NCBI GenBank assembly: GCA_002309345.1
Contig: DBWZ01000002.1
Span: forward strand, 62,001 to 126,000
Length of the DNA: 64,000 nt
From: Pseudobutyrivibrio sp. UBA1225
GTDB taxonomy: Bacteria > Bacillota > Clostridia > Lachnospirales > Lachnospiraceae
Direction: 5' to 3'
Part shown: one piece after another, positions 1 through 9,934 of the stretch
How positions within the stretch are numbered: the stretch's first letter is position 1
How the letters are laid out: every line of letters starts with the position of its first letter
Notes under the pieces: generated by a model
What the model saw: only the letters and a program-made list of their open reading frames with translations
Database searches by the model: none
What the model was told of the DNA's origin: nothing
Translations under genes and position numbers: made by a program

Positions 1-1
1 A

Positions 2-964
2 CCAACATCGCTTACTCTCTTAACAATAGCTTGTGCTATAAAAAAAGATATGTCAAAAAAAGATTTAATAGTTGTTGCAGGATTATCTTTTTGTGCTGCT
101 GGAGGTGCGTTGGATATAGCAGCGTTTGTTACTGGCTCGTTAATGCTAATAGCTATTTATAAAAGTTTTATTTCAAAAAAAGCTGATAATATAATTATTT
201 GTTTTATTGTGGCTTTGATTGGTTCTCTGATTAATTGTCTTGCTCCTGGAAATTTTGTTAGACATGGTATTATGACTGAAAAATTTCCTATTGCCGATTC
301 ATTTAGATACAGTTTTGCCAATACGGTTAAATCTTTTTGGGAATATGTAGGAAATGGAACAATTATTTTGTTGTTTTGTATATGCTTATTGTTATTTAAT
401 AATCTAAAAGACACTAATATTAAATTTGTAAATCCATTTGTAATGATTGGATTACTATTTGTTGGATCTATAATTATAGATTTTCCGGTTTATTTAGGCT
501 ATGCATCCAATACAATACCGTTAAGATGCATTTTTGTTAGAAAAGTATCTATGACAATATTTATAATTATATCTGCACTGAATTTAACGGGATGGTTGTC
601 AAAGAAAGTGGATGAGGTTTTTTTATACAAAAAAGAATTTGTAGCAATCATTTCCGGCTTGGTGCTGATAGCTTTTACAAATATTATTTCAGAAGATTGT
701 TGGAATGTTATTAAACCTTTTAAAATTTGGAATGATTTATTCTATAAAGAGTCTTTGCAATCATATGAGAGTGCTAACAAATATATAATTGAAACGCTAA
801 AGAATAATGAGGGAAATGATGTGATTTTAAATGTTCCATCTTATGATACGCTTGGTTATTTGAAAAGTATTGGCTTGACAGATGATTCAGAGAATTGGGT
901 CAATACAGCTGTTTCATATTATTTTAATAATAAATCGATAATTTTTACCGTTGGAAGTGAATGA
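2..964 (+). CDS. DUF6056-type polytopic membrane protein, 3' part
   Basis: The reading frame is open to the left edge, so this is the C-terminal part of a gene that starts before the window; the ATG at 50 is internal. The visible protein is very hydrophobic with several membrane segments, then a soluble tail of about 100 residues. It matches the two other DUF6056-type proteins in this window (30705 and 46389). All three share an APGN/SPGT-type loop after a membrane segment and end with a tail that finishes close to a hydrophobic strand. Members are found in glycan loci and may be GT-C-like membrane glycosyltransferases; that role is inferred. No partner gene follows directly, because the next 1.1 kb is gene-free. 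Confidence 0.7.
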   Translation, partial: PTSLTLLTIACAIKKDMSKKDLIVVAGLSFCAAGGALDIAAFVTGSLMLIAIYKSFISKKADNIIICFIVALIGSLINCLAPGNFVRHGIMTEKFPIADSFRYSFANTVKSFWEYVGNGTIILLFCICLLLFNNLKDTNIKFVNPFVMIGLLFVGSIIIDFPVYLGYASNTIPLRCIFVRKVSMTIFIIISALNLTGWLSKKVDEVFLYKKEFVAIISGLVLIAFTNIISEDCWNVIKPFKIWNDLFYKESLQSYESANKYIIETLKNNEGNDVILNVPSYDTLGYLKSIGLTDDSENWVNTAVSYYFNNKSIIFTVGSE

Positions 965-2097
965 ATGCACTAGTCAATATATGGTAATGTTGTGAATGTA
1001 TTATTTTTGTTAGGTATTTGGCTTTTAGTTGAAGGTCTATATTTTTTAAATTCAATATATTTGTGGTAAGGTAGATTTTAATATCGGAAGTAGTTCGAAG
1101 TGGCTATATAAACGAGATTTAAATGGTGGCGTTTTTATTTTATAGAAGTGTGATTTTATAGTATATATATGTCATAGACGCATTTGAAGTGTAAAGTATG
1201 GAAATACTCTTGGCATAAAGATATATGGATTCATTTTGAGTGATAGGTGTTTTATAAAAATTTTGATACATTAAACATGAATCATTTTATAGACATTCGT
1301 TACAGTCGCTAGGAGGTTTTGAAACATAAGGCAAATTTTAATTTCGTTTTATTGTGGCAAGTCTTATAGTGTTAATGTTTAAAACTTCTTTTGAAAAAGG
1401 TGACAATCTTTATTTAATTGATTAGCGTTGTAAGTAGAAGTGTAATTTAACTAAATATAAAATGGAAGAATTTTTTGTTTTCAAAATCGGACGGCGTTTA
1501 TTTTGATAACTGAATATAGTGCAAACATTTAAATTTTGCATAGTTATTTATATAGAACATAGACATATAATTGGCCCAAAAACATATACAGTACATATAA
1601 TGTTATTTTCTAAAGGCCATTTACTATTTGTAAGAAAATGTTAAATAATTAATAATTATTTCAAAACAAAGGATTAATTGTATATTAAAGTTTGTCATAT
1701 TTATAATCGAGAGCATGTATTAGTATGACTTTTGTAATATTTATGCAAGAAAGAAGTAGACCTTTTTCATATCTAAAAGAACTTTCATGAGGGTATCTCT
1801 CGAAAAATTCAATTTATACAAAATTTTAATATTATTATGGAATTAAATGGCATTCGAATTAACTAGTAATATATGGTATAATTCAAAAGCAGCAATTTAA
1901 AAAATATAACACTAAATTCAATAAATGGGTTGGAATTGTTTGTTTTATATTATATAAAGTCAAATTTGAAGTTTGGTGAAATTATATTTAATCAGTAAGA
2001 GCAACAAAACGTTCTCTGGTAATATGGTGATTCGAATAGATTTGCTAGATTTTATATAATGGCATATTAGATGTAGTGAGGTTTGAGAGAAGAAAAT
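965..2097. other. 1.1 kb gene-free AT-rich gap
   Basis: This is the longest stretch without a gene in the window. It is extremely AT-rich and carries stop codons in all six frames. I see no convincing ORF, tRNA, repeat or strong hairpin. A GGAGG-like site near 1311-1316 is followed only by a short non-descript frame. In an otherwise tightly packed locus this may be a decayed gene or a recombination junction. It must also contain the promoter of the operon beginning at 2098, but no clear -35/-10 pair stands out from the AT background. Confidence 0.5.
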
Positions 2098-3981
2098 ATG
2101 AATAGTATTAAGTATGTAGATGCTAAAACAATTAACGAAATAGGTGATGAAATATGTGTGTTTGGAACAGGGATTGAAGCTGAACAATTGATTGATGCCA
2201 TTAAAGAAACAAAAATTAACATTGCTTATTTTATTGATAATAATAGAAGTGGAAACCATTTTATAGGCAAGGAAATAAAAAGTTTAAATTTTTATGTTGA
2301 AAGTGGAGATAATAAGCCTATTGTTATCGCAACATATAAATATGCTAATGAAATAATAAAACAAATTCAAAAATTTGATTTAGATTGCATAGTATGGGAT
2401 GATCAAAATGTCTTTCATAGTAATGAGACTATAGAACGATTTGTTGCGTTTAACAAGAAGATATGGGAAAGTAAAAAGATTGTTAGCGATGCTAAAGTTT
2501 TAGTTCCATATGATAACAAACACTCATCGTATATGATGATACATACAGCTTTCTGTGCAAATTACTTTGCACAGAAGTACAATGCGTCTATTGAAGCTTA
2601 TTTTAGATTTGGTGGAGGTATAGAAAATGTATCAGATGTTGTATATGGAGTATACGAATCTATAAATATTCAAAATGTTATAGACAATCGGTTGTCAGTT
2701 GAACAAAAAAAACGGGCAAAAGATTTGGTGGAAGAGATATGGCAAAGAATTCATACGTGGAAAGACTGGGATTCCATCGAAATATATGATATTAAAATAG
2801 GTACTACAATAGTTCGCCATATGTTGAGGCATTTTATGCCTTCTTTTGAGGCAACAGATGTTAAGAATAAATCTTTTCTAAATGATGCAGTTGAAACATT
2901 TGTTTTTTGGTATGACTATATTAAATGCAATAATATTAAAGTAGTATTGTTGGCCGATGGAGTATGTTGGGATAGTTACATTAGGGATATCGCAATAACA
3001 TTTGGGATTGATGCGTATACTATATATGAATATTTTCAAAAAACTTTCTTTAATTATTATCGAGCATCTGAGTTGTTTTATTTGAAGGATTTTTGGAATC
3101 AATTAACTGATGAAGAGCAGAATAAGGGTATTGAGTGGGCTAAGAAAAGTCTTGATGAAAGAATAAATGGTAAAATAGAAAAATTACAATTTTCAGAGGA
3201 CAAGAATATATATTCTTTGAAAGAAAAAGAAAGTGGGATAAAAAAAACCAACAAATTGAAAGTTTTAATTTGTCCGCATATTTTTGAAGAGGATTCGTAT
3301 AAATGTGGAGAATATTTATTTGATAATAATTACCTTTCTTGGCTAAATCATATTGGAGAATTGTCGGAAAGAAGGACCGATGTAGAGTGGTATTTAAAAA
3401 TTCATCCAAGTGCTTCAAAGAGAGATCACATGATTATAGAACAATATTTAGAAAAGTATTCTAATATTGTAAAGATTGATAAGGATGTATCGCCTAAGCA
3501 GCTTAAAGAAGAAGGGGTTTCTTGGGCTTTAACCGTTAATGGTACTATAGCTCAGGAATATCCATTAATAGGTATTGAAGTTATAAATGCAGGTCATAAT
3601 GTTGGAGAAACATTTGATTTTGCATGGAATCCAAAGTCTGAGGTAGAGTTTGATGAGATAATTGAAAAAATGGATGTTTTACAACCCAAAAACAATATAG
3701 AAGAAATATACAAATTTTATGCAACATTCTATTACTATTATTTAGATAAAGTATATATTAATTCAAACATATTTTTTGACAATATAAAACTTGAATGGGG
3801 AAGGTTAATACTAAAGAGTCATGGACTAAATTTTGGGCCATGGCAATATCAAGCATATATGGATGAATGGACAGAGGAAAAACAAAATAGGATTGAAGAA
3901 TATATGCCGACACTCTTTAATGAATTAGATAATTGGGATGCAGGAATATTTTATCGCAAAGATAAGCAGGAGGTTAAGTGA
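2098..3981 (+). CDS. Rossmann module + KpsC/KpsS-like capsule glycosyltransferase
   Basis: About 627 residues. The first ~100 residues form a Rossmann-like module (FGTG motif, then FIDNN about 25 residues on) of the kind repeated through this locus. The C-terminal half resembles bacterial capsule/Kdo-transferase-type GT-B enzymes of the KpsC/KpsS kind. It has a strand followed by KIHPSASKRD (about residue 440), then a VNGTIAQEYPLIG stretch near residue 485, typical of the donor-binding end of that family. Being the gene before a nonulosonate pathway, it could transfer the pseudaminic-type sugar; this is inferred. The ATG at 2098 is preferred because GAGAGAAG lies just upstream; a TTG at 2083 is the alternative. 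The next gene begins 3 nt after the stop. Confidence 0.65.
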   Translation: MNSIKYVDAKTINEIGDEICVFGTGIEAEQLIDAIKETKINIAYFIDNNRSGNHFIGKEIKSLNFYVESGDNKPIVIATYKYANEIIKQIQKFDLDCIVWDDQNVFHSNETIERFVAFNKKIWESKKIVSDAKVLVPYDNKHSSYMMIHTAFCANYFAQKYNASIEAYFRFGGGIENVSDVVYGVYESINIQNVIDNRLSVEQKKRAKDLVEEIWQRIHTWKDWDSIEIYDIKIGTTIVRHMLRHFMPSFEATDVKNKSFLNDAVETFVFWYDYIKCNNIKVVLLADGVCWDSYIRDIAITFGIDAYTIYEYFQKTFFNYYRASELFYLKDFWNQLTDEEQNKGIEWAKKSLDERINGKIEKLQFSEDKNIYSLKEKESGIKKTNKLKVLICPHIFEEDSYKCGEYLFDNNYLSWLNHIGELSERRTDVEWYLKIHPSASKRDHMIIEQYLEKYSNIVKIDKDVSPKQLKEEGVSWALTVNGTIAQEYPLIGIEVINAGHNVGETFDFAWNPKSEVEFDEIIEKMDVLQPKNNIEEIYKFYATFYYYYLDKVYINSNIFFDNIKLEWGRLILKSHGLNFGPWQYQAYMDEWTEEKQNRIEEYMPTLFNELDNWDAGIFYRKDKQEVK

Positions 3982-3984
3982 TTA

Positions 3985-5166
3985 ATGAGAGTATTATCAA
4001 CTATATGGAATATATTTACAGTTTCCGATAATAAAACGGTAGTTGCACCCAATGGCGGCTCAGTTATGGTATATAATATCTGTAATTCAATAGGTGAGAA
4101 AGTAGATTCATATGTGTTTTCAGGTTCGCAAAAGAACCAGGCATTTGACTATGGCAATGTTCACGTGTTAGCAAATGACAAGTATTTAGGTGAAATTTCA
4201 TCACGCGATGAAATAACGATTGATATTTGGCTTGAAAAAATAAAAAAAGCATTTATAGATGTATTACAAGAGTTGAAACCGGATTTTGTTTTGATTCATG
4301 GAGGGTTGGATTTTTCTCTTGATTGTATTTGTGAATGTAAGAAAAAAAATATTCCTTTTGCCTATGTAAGTCATTTATATGAAGGCGAGCAGAACTATTA
4401 TGAAGGTGATAGTGCATTAAGAAGATTTGAAAATAATATTTTTAGTATGGATGACATCAATATTATAACAGTAAGCGATGGGATGCGATTGAGAATACTA
4501 AAAGAACATGGAAATATTAAGGCGTGTAATATAAAAACTATTAGAAATGCAGTTGATATTAATAAGCTTAATGCAAATAATGTAGATAATCAGATTTTAA
4601 AAAAACTTAAAGCAAATAAAAAAAGAATATTGTTATGTGTGGGGACTATACATCCAAGAAAGAATCAACTACAGTTGGTTGACGCCTATAAGCTATTAAG
4701 TGATGAAGTAAAAAACGAATTATGCATTGTGCTTTGTGGAAAGGATTCAAAGAATAATCCTATGGCAAACGAACTTAGACAACGAATTGCCGAAAATAAG
4801 CTTGATGACAGCATTATTTATTTGGGGACGATTAAACAGAGTGAAATGGCAATCATATATCAATATGCGGACGGTTTGATTTCAGCGAGTTTATGTGAAG
4901 GATTAAGTTTAGTTGTTCTAGAGATGCTTAATTTTGGAAAACCTATAATCATGTTTGAAGATAATGAAACTGCAGTTGATGTTAATAGTGAAACTGCGGT
5001 TGAATTGATACACGGACATAGTGATGAGCAATTGGCCGAAGGTATAGAGCGCTGGTTTTACAAGGATTGGAACGAAAATGAGATAATAGAATATGCAAAA
5101 GAGTTCACAATGGAAAAAGTAGCAGATGAGTATGTGGATTATTTTAATAGGTCTATTAGTGTTTGA
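3985..5166 (+). CDS. GT4-family glycosyltransferase
   Basis: A 393-residue GT-B protein. The C-terminal half shows the GT4 signature: a strand followed by GTIHPRKNQLQLVDAY (about residue 215), a GTIKQSEMAIIYQYADG segment, and the E-x7-E type site in the SASLCEGLSLVVLEMLNFG stretch (about residue 305), which binds the donor nucleotide sugar. It is a cytoplasmic retaining glycosyltransferase; donor and acceptor are unknown. A clear AGGAGG site lies about 10 nt before the ATG, and the gene directly follows the capsule-type transferase. Both probably add sugars to the same repeat unit. Confidence 0.85.
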   Translation: MRVLSTIWNIFTVSDNKTVVAPNGGSVMVYNICNSIGEKVDSYVFSGSQKNQAFDYGNVHVLANDKYLGEISSRDEITIDIWLEKIKKAFIDVLQELKPDFVLIHGGLDFSLDCICECKKKNIPFAYVSHLYEGEQNYYEGDSALRRFENNIFSMDDINIITVSDGMRLRILKEHGNIKACNIKTIRNAVDINKLNANNVDNQILKKLKANKKRILLCVGTIHPRKNQLQLVDAYKLLSDEVKNELCIVLCGKDSKNNPMANELRQRIAENKLDDSIIYLGTIKQSEMAIIYQYADGLISASLCEGLSLVVLEMLNFGKPIIMFEDNETAVDVNSETAVELIHGHSDEQLAEGIERWFYKDWNENEIIEYAKEFTMEKVADEYVDYFNRSISV

Positions 5167-5208
5167 AATACTATATTTAGGATATTTTAAGGAAGAGTGT
5201 GAGGTAGT

Positions 5209-6405
5209 ATGAATCGATTAGCTATAAATGGAGGATATCCCGTACGTAAAGAAAAAATCTATTATGGATGCCAGTGGATTGATGATGATGATATAAATAC
5301 AGTTGTAGACACTTTGACAGGGCCGTTTATTACGTGTGGACCTAAAGTTGACGAAATTGAAAGTGAACTTGTTGAATACACTACGGCAAAACATGCTGTT
5401 GTAGTATCTAATGGTACAGCTGCATTACATTGTGCATGCATAGCCGCAGGAATCGGACCTAGAGATGAGGTTATAACGACACCCTTGACGTTTGCGGCTT
5501 CTGCTAATTGTATACTTTATTGTGGCGCAAAACCGGTATTTGCGGATATCGATATTGAAACTTATAATATTGATCCAAAGAGTATTGAGGCGAATATTAC
5601 AGAAAAAACTAAGGCTATAATAGCAGTTGATTATACTGGGCAAGCGGTAAATATCAAAGAAATAAGAAAAATATGCGACAAATATAATCTGATTTTTATT
5701 GAAGATGGAGCTCATTCAATTGGGACAAAATATAATGGAAAACCAGTTGGTAGTCTTGCTGATATGACTTGTTTTTCTTTCCATCCGGTGAAAACAATCA
5801 CAGCAGGTGAGGGTGGGGCAATTCTTACAAACGATGATAATTTGTATAAAAGATTAGTATTAGCTCACACACATGGAATAACGCATGATAAGGATATGAT
5901 GGAAGATGGGCCGCATGAGGGTCCGTGGTATTATGAACAAATATCTTTAGGATTCAATTATAGGATGACTGATTTCCAAGCGGCGCTGTTAATTAGTCAG
6001 ATGAAGAAATTAGATTTATTTAAAGCAAGAAGAAATGAAATTGTAAATAAATATGATGAAGCGTTCTCAGATATTCCTGAAATAATAATTCAAAAGGAAA
6101 TACCAGAGTCTGATACCTGTAGACATCTTTATATTATAAGACTTGATTTGGATAAATTGAATTGCTCTAGGCGAGAATTTTTTGATGCTTTATCTGCAGA
6201 GAATGTTCAACCTCAGATTCACTATGTTCCCGTATATTGGTTTCCTTATTATCAGCATATGGGATACGAGAAGGGGTTATGCCCAAACGCCGAGAAGATA
6301 TACGAGGGAATTATGAGCATACCTTTGTATCCTAAAATGACGGATAGAGATGTGCATGATGTGATTGCGGCAGTAAAAAAAGTTGTGGAGAATTATAGAA
6401 AATGA
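5209..6405 (+). CDS. pseC: UDP-4-amino-4,6-dideoxy-N-acetyl-altrosamine transaminase (PseC type)
   Basis: A 398-residue DegT/DnrJ/EryC1-fold PLP aminotransferase. The PLP lysine is K195 in the SFHPVK motif, followed by TAGEGG, which is characteristic of PseC. The cofactor aspartate lies in the IEDGAHS motif near residue 166. PseC aminates the 4-keto product of PseB, using glutamate, in pseudaminic acid synthesis. The assignment is strengthened by PseF, PseI and PseG following directly. No PseB (the 4,6-dehydratase/5-epimerase giving its substrate) is in the window, so it must lie upstream or elsewhere. Its stop overlaps the PseF start by four bases (ATGA), which suggests translational coupling. 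Confidence 0.88.
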   Translation: MNRLAINGGYPVRKEKIYYGCQWIDDDDINTVVDTLTGPFITCGPKVDEIESELVEYTTAKHAVVVSNGTAALHCACIAAGIGPRDEVITTPLTFAASANCILYCGAKPVFADIDIETYNIDPKSIEANITEKTKAIIAVDYTGQAVNIKEIRKICDKYNLIFIEDGAHSIGTKYNGKPVGSLADMTCFSFHPVKTITAGEGGAILTNDDNLYKRLVLAHTHGITHDKDMMEDGPHEGPWYYEQISLGFNYRMTDFQAALLISQMKKLDLFKARRNEIVNKYDEAFSDIPEIIIQKEIPESDTCRHLYIIRLDLDKLNCSRREFFDALSAENVQPQIHYVPVYWFPYYQHMGYEKGLCPNAEKIYEGIMSIPLYPKMTDRDVHDVIAAVKKVVENYRK

Positions 6406-7088
6406 GTTGTGTGGCAATTATAACCGCTAGAGGTGGTTCAAAAAGGATTCCACGTAAAAATATAAAGGAATTTTGTGGTAAGCCAATTATTGCCTATAGC
6501 ATTGAATCGGCAATTGATAGTGGCGTATTTGATGAAGTGATGGTGTCTACAGATGATGTTGAAATAGCTGAAATAGCTCGTAGTTATAAGGCAAAGGTAC
6601 CATTTATGCGAAGTGAAAAGACATCAAATGATTTTGCTACGACGGTGGAGGTATTATTAGAAGTACTTAATTCATATAAAATGAATGGAAAATATTTTGA
6701 TGAAGTGTGCTGCATATATCCTACAGCTCCATTTATTACAAGTAATAAGCTAAGAGAGGCTTATAATAAGTTTAAAGTAAATAAGGCGGATAGTTTAATT
6801 CCGGTTGTTGAGTTTTCTTATCCTCCCCTACGAGGATTTTGTATTGAAAACGATAGCTTAAGGTATAAATGGCCGGAGTTTGAAAAGAGCAGATCTCAGG
6901 ATTTAGAGAAGTTATATCATGATGCCGGCCAATTTTATTTTTCAAAAACAGATTCATTGATTTTAAATAATTCATTAATTGGTACTAAATGTATACCTTA
7001 TATTATGGGCGATATTGAGGTTCAAGATATAGATACAGAAACAGATTGGCAGATGGCAGAACTAAAGTATCGAATGATAAACCAATAG
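6402..7088 (+). CDS. pseF: Pseudaminic acid cytidylyltransferase (PseF type)
   Basis: A 228-residue CMP-nonulosonate synthetase of the NeuA/PseF family, normal length. The N-terminal motif ARGGSKRIPRKN (residues 9-20) binds CTP. Further family signatures are the DEVMVSTDDVEIAEIA stretch near residue 45 and YPTAPF near residue 104. It activates a nonulosonic acid by forming the CMP-sugar from CTP. PseF is preferred over NeuA because the neighbours are PseC and PseG rather than a NeuC-type epimerase. The start overlaps the stop of pseC. Confidence 0.88.
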   Translation: MSCVAIITARGGSKRIPRKNIKEFCGKPIIAYSIESAIDSGVFDEVMVSTDDVEIAEIARSYKAKVPFMRSEKTSNDFATTVEVLLEVLNSYKMNGKYFDEVCCIYPTAPFITSNKLREAYNKFKVNKADSLIPVVEFSYPPLRGFCIENDSLRYKWPEFEKSRSQDLEKLYHDAGQFYFSKTDSLILNNSLIGTKCIPYIMGDIEVQDIDTETDWQMAELKYRMINQ

Positions 7089-7099
7089 AAGAGGTATTT

Positions 7100-8131
7100 A
7101 TGTTTCGTTTACATGAGTATATTAAACAAAATAGAACATACATAATTGCTGAAATGAGTGCCAATCATGGCGGGGTTCTGGATAATGCGCTAAGAATAGT
7201 ACGTGAGGCAGCTCAAGCTGGTGCGGATTGTTTGAAAATACAGACGTATACGGCTGATTCGCTTACTATAGATTGTGATAATGATTATTTCAAAATAAAA
7301 GATGGCCTTTGGAATGGATATAAACTATATGACTTATATAAAGAGGCTGGAACACCTTATGAATGGCATCAAGCTATAAAAGATGAGTGTCGAAAATGTG
7401 GCATCGATTTTTTGTCAACGCCTTTTGATAAAGATGGCGTTGATTTTTTGGAGACATTAGGAGTTGAAGCATATAAAATAGCTAGTTTTGAATTGGTTGA
7501 CATTCCATTAATAGAATATACTGCATCAAAAAATAAACCAATGATAATGTCTACTGGCATGGCTTCATTAGAAGAAATACAAGATGCCATCGAAGCTTGC
7601 AGAAGAGTTAAAAATAATAAAATAGTTCTGTTGAAGTGTTGCAGTGAATATCCAGCCCCATGGGAGGATATGCATTTGCAAAATATTCCTGACATGTCAA
7701 AGCGATTCAATCTGCCGGTTGGATTATCTGATCATAGTGCTGGAAGTCTGGGGGCTGTTGTAGGAGTCGCGCTAGGTGCATGTGTGATTGAAAAGCATGT
7801 CATGCTAGAAGGCGTTGATAGTGCTGATAGCAAGTTTAGCATGGAGATGAATGACTTTGCTCAAATGGTTAAAGATGTTCATGCTGCAAAAATAATAGCA
7901 CAAGGACCTAATTATGAATTAACCCTTGGCGAGAAGAATTCTACCATATTTCGACGGAGTATTTTTGCTATTGATAATATAAAAAAAGGCGAACTTATTA
8001 CAGAAGATAAAATAAAAGTGATTAGACCTGGTTATGGTATGAAACCCAAATTTTATAATTCGATTATAGGAAAGAAAGCTATAATGGATATAAATCGAGG
8101 GGAACCAATTCTTGGCTCTAAAATAGAGTGA
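7100..8131 (+). CDS. pseI: Pseudaminic acid synthase (PseI type)
   Basis: About 343 residues, the usual length of NeuB/PseI synthases. The enzyme condenses the 2,4-diamido-hexose with phosphoenolpyruvate to give the nine-carbon nonulosonic acid. Visible family motifs are IAEMSANHGG near residue 15, LSTPFDKDGVDFLE near residue 105, a metal-site stretch around LSDHSAG near residue 210, and the C-terminal SAF-like antifreeze domain (about 285-343, with RSIFAIDNIKKGE). The ATG at 7100 is chosen because GAAGAGG precedes it at good distance; a longer frame from 7046 would overlap pseF and only adds residues atypical of the family. Confidence 0.9.
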   Translation: MFRLHEYIKQNRTYIIAEMSANHGGVLDNALRIVREAAQAGADCLKIQTYTADSLTIDCDNDYFKIKDGLWNGYKLYDLYKEAGTPYEWHQAIKDECRKCGIDFLSTPFDKDGVDFLETLGVEAYKIASFELVDIPLIEYTASKNKPMIMSTGMASLEEIQDAIEACRRVKNNKIVLLKCCSEYPAPWEDMHLQNIPDMSKRFNLPVGLSDHSAGSLGAVVGVALGACVIEKHVMLEGVDSADSKFSMEMNDFAQMVKDVHAAKIIAQGPNYELTLGEKNSTIFRRSIFAIDNIKKGELITEDKIKVIRPGYGMKPKFYNSIIGKKAIMDINRGEPILGSKIE

Positions 8132-8160
8132 TTAAATCGAATGATGGGTAAAGAGGATAT

Positions 8161-8751
8161 ATGAAAATATTATGCTTATATAATAACGAATGCGCAATTG
8201 ACTTGTTTGAATGGTTAAAGAGACAAGGACATGACATAATTTTAAAATCTGACAGATTAAATTTTGAGTGGTGTAGTAATAATCGTTTCGATTTGACTGT
8301 AAGTTATACATATAGATATATTCTTTCGGAAGATTTGATTCAGGCATTAAATTATAATGTGGTAAACCTTCACAACTCTCTTTTGCCGTGGAATAGGGGG
8401 GCTGATCCTAACATATGGAGTATTGTTGATGGCACACCGCGTGGTGTTACATTACATTATATGGATTCTGGGTTAGATAAAGGGCAAATAATCGTTCAGG
8501 AAATTGTAGAAGATTTTCCAAATGAGACTTTGAAAACTAGTTATGATAGGTTGGATTTAATGGCGAAAGCTATGTTTAAAAAGGCTTTTAAATATGTTGA
8601 TTATTGGGATACGATGAAAAAGGTGGCAGAAGGTAAAGGGTCCTATCATTCAGTAAAAGATGGTGTAAAAATCAAAAATATTATAGATACTTATGACATG
8701 ACAGTATCAGAGTTTCTTGAAAAGATTAAGATACTTGGTTTAGGAGATTAG
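8161..8751 (+). CDS. Formyltransferase-family N-modifier of the nonulosonate pathway
   Basis: A 196-residue protein with a formyltransferase fold like methionyl-tRNA and sugar N-formyltransferases. The N-H-D catalytic triad is visible as N69 and H71 (NLHNSLLPWNRG) and D106 (GLDKG). Such enzymes use 10-formyl-tetrahydrofolate to formylate an amino sugar. It lies between pseI and pseG, where PseH, the N-acetyltransferase of the standard pathway, is often found, and no PseH is present. I infer that it adds an N-formyl group to the 4-amino sugar made by PseC, giving an N-formylated pseudaminic-type acid. The protein is short and lacks the C-terminal tRNA-binding domain, which argues against a role in initiation. 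Good AAAGAGG site upstream. Confidence 0.75.
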   Translation: MKILCLYNNECAIDLFEWLKRQGHDIILKSDRLNFEWCSNNRFDLTVSYTYRYILSEDLIQALNYNVVNLHNSLLPWNRGADPNIWSIVDGTPRGVTLHYMDSGLDKGQIIVQEIVEDFPNETLKTSYDRLDLMAKAMFKKAFKYVDYWDTMKKVAEGKGSYHSVKDGVKIKNIIDTYDMTVSEFLEKIKILGLGD

Positions 8752-8753
8752 AA

Positions 8754-9836
8754 TTGATATTTTTTCGTGCAGATGGTAATAGTAAAATTGGTGCTGGACA
8801 CGTGATGCGATGCTTGAGCATTGCATGCGAAGCTTTAAAAACCAAAGAACAGATTATTTTTTATACAGCTAGTGCCGATTTTTCGACTCGAATAACTGAA
8901 AATCACATTAAAAATATAGTTATTGAATCAGATTTTATGGATATGGAGTCTGAACTTGTTTTTTTCAAGAAGGAAATAGATAAATTTAAGCCCAAGTATA
9001 TATTTGTGGACTCATATTATGTGACAAAAAAATACCTTAGTGAAATTTTGAATTGTTGCCACAAATATGGAGGTAAATTAGTATATTTAGATGATATAAT
9101 GTTATTTGCATACCCATGTGATTATTTGATTAATTATAATATTTTTGGACCTGACATGGAAAAACGGTACATCAAATTATATCTTGACGAGGGAATTTCC
9201 GAAGATTCAAGTGATTTCCCTAAAATGTTGTTAGGGTTGTATTATCTTCCTTTGAGAGAAGAATTTGCAAATATACCGCCGAGAGTATTTAACAATAATA
9301 AAAATATTTTAGTTTCTACTGGCGGTGCGGATACCGAGCATGTTGCATTGGAAATAGCTAGAGTCGTCTCGGAATCATCTAAGCAAGAGTTGAGAGAGTA
9401 TATATTTCACATTTTGATTGGAGCGAAGAATAGAGATAAGGTTAAAATTGAAGAAATAGCTCATAAGTGTGATAGTATACAGACACACTATAATGTTAAA
9501 AATATGGTCGATTTGATGCTTAGTTGCGATTTAGCTATAAGTGCTGCCGGAAGCACATTATACGAATTATGTGCTACGCAAACTCCAACAATTACATATG
9601 TAGTGGCAGATAATCAAATATTAATGGCAAAAACTTTTTGCGAAAAGGGAATTATGGACTACATTGGGGATATACGAAAAAAAGAACGCTGTTTAATGAT
9701 TGAAAAACTAATTTTACGTGCAATTGAGTTAGGTGATGATTTCAACTATAGACGTGAGATATCAAAAAGGCAAGGATGTTTAATAAAAAAGGGGAGCGTT
9801 AACAATATCATTTGTGAGTTGCAAAGATATGAATAA
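8754..9836 (+). CDS. pseG: UDP-sugar hydrolase PseG type
   Basis: A 360-residue GT-B-like nucleotidase. The N-terminus FFRADGNSKIGAGHVMRCLSIA is the PseG signature, with the glycine loop and the histidine implicated in hydrolysis (about residue 17). The C-terminal half has the donor-site stretch ISAAGSTLYELCATQTPTI near residue 262. PseG removes UDP from the 2,4-diamido sugar before condensation by PseI. The start is TTG at 8754, two bases after the previous stop, with TAGGAG about 9 nt upstream; no ATG fits the conserved N-terminus. At 360 residues it is a little longer than many family members. No PseH-like acetyltransferase domain is recognisable at the C-terminus. Confidence 0.85.
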   Translation: MIFFRADGNSKIGAGHVMRCLSIACEALKTKEQIIFYTASADFSTRITENHIKNIVIESDFMDMESELVFFKKEIDKFKPKYIFVDSYYVTKKYLSEILNCCHKYGGKLVYLDDIMLFAYPCDYLINYNIFGPDMEKRYIKLYLDEGISEDSSDFPKMLLGLYYLPLREEFANIPPRVFNNNKNILVSTGGADTEHVALEIARVVSESSKQELREYIFHILIGAKNRDKVKIEEIAHKCDSIQTHYNVKNMVDLMLSCDLAISAAGSTLYELCATQTPTITYVVADNQILMAKTFCEKGIMDYIGDIRKKERCLMIEKLILRAIELGDDFNYRREISKRQGCLIKKGSVNNIICELQRYE

Positions 9837-9934
9837 AGGTTTATTAGAGTAGACCAAGTAAGTATTTTGGTGTATATATTATATTTTATTAAATAATCAT
9901 ACAAGTAAGAAATTGATGTGATGTGGAAATATTT

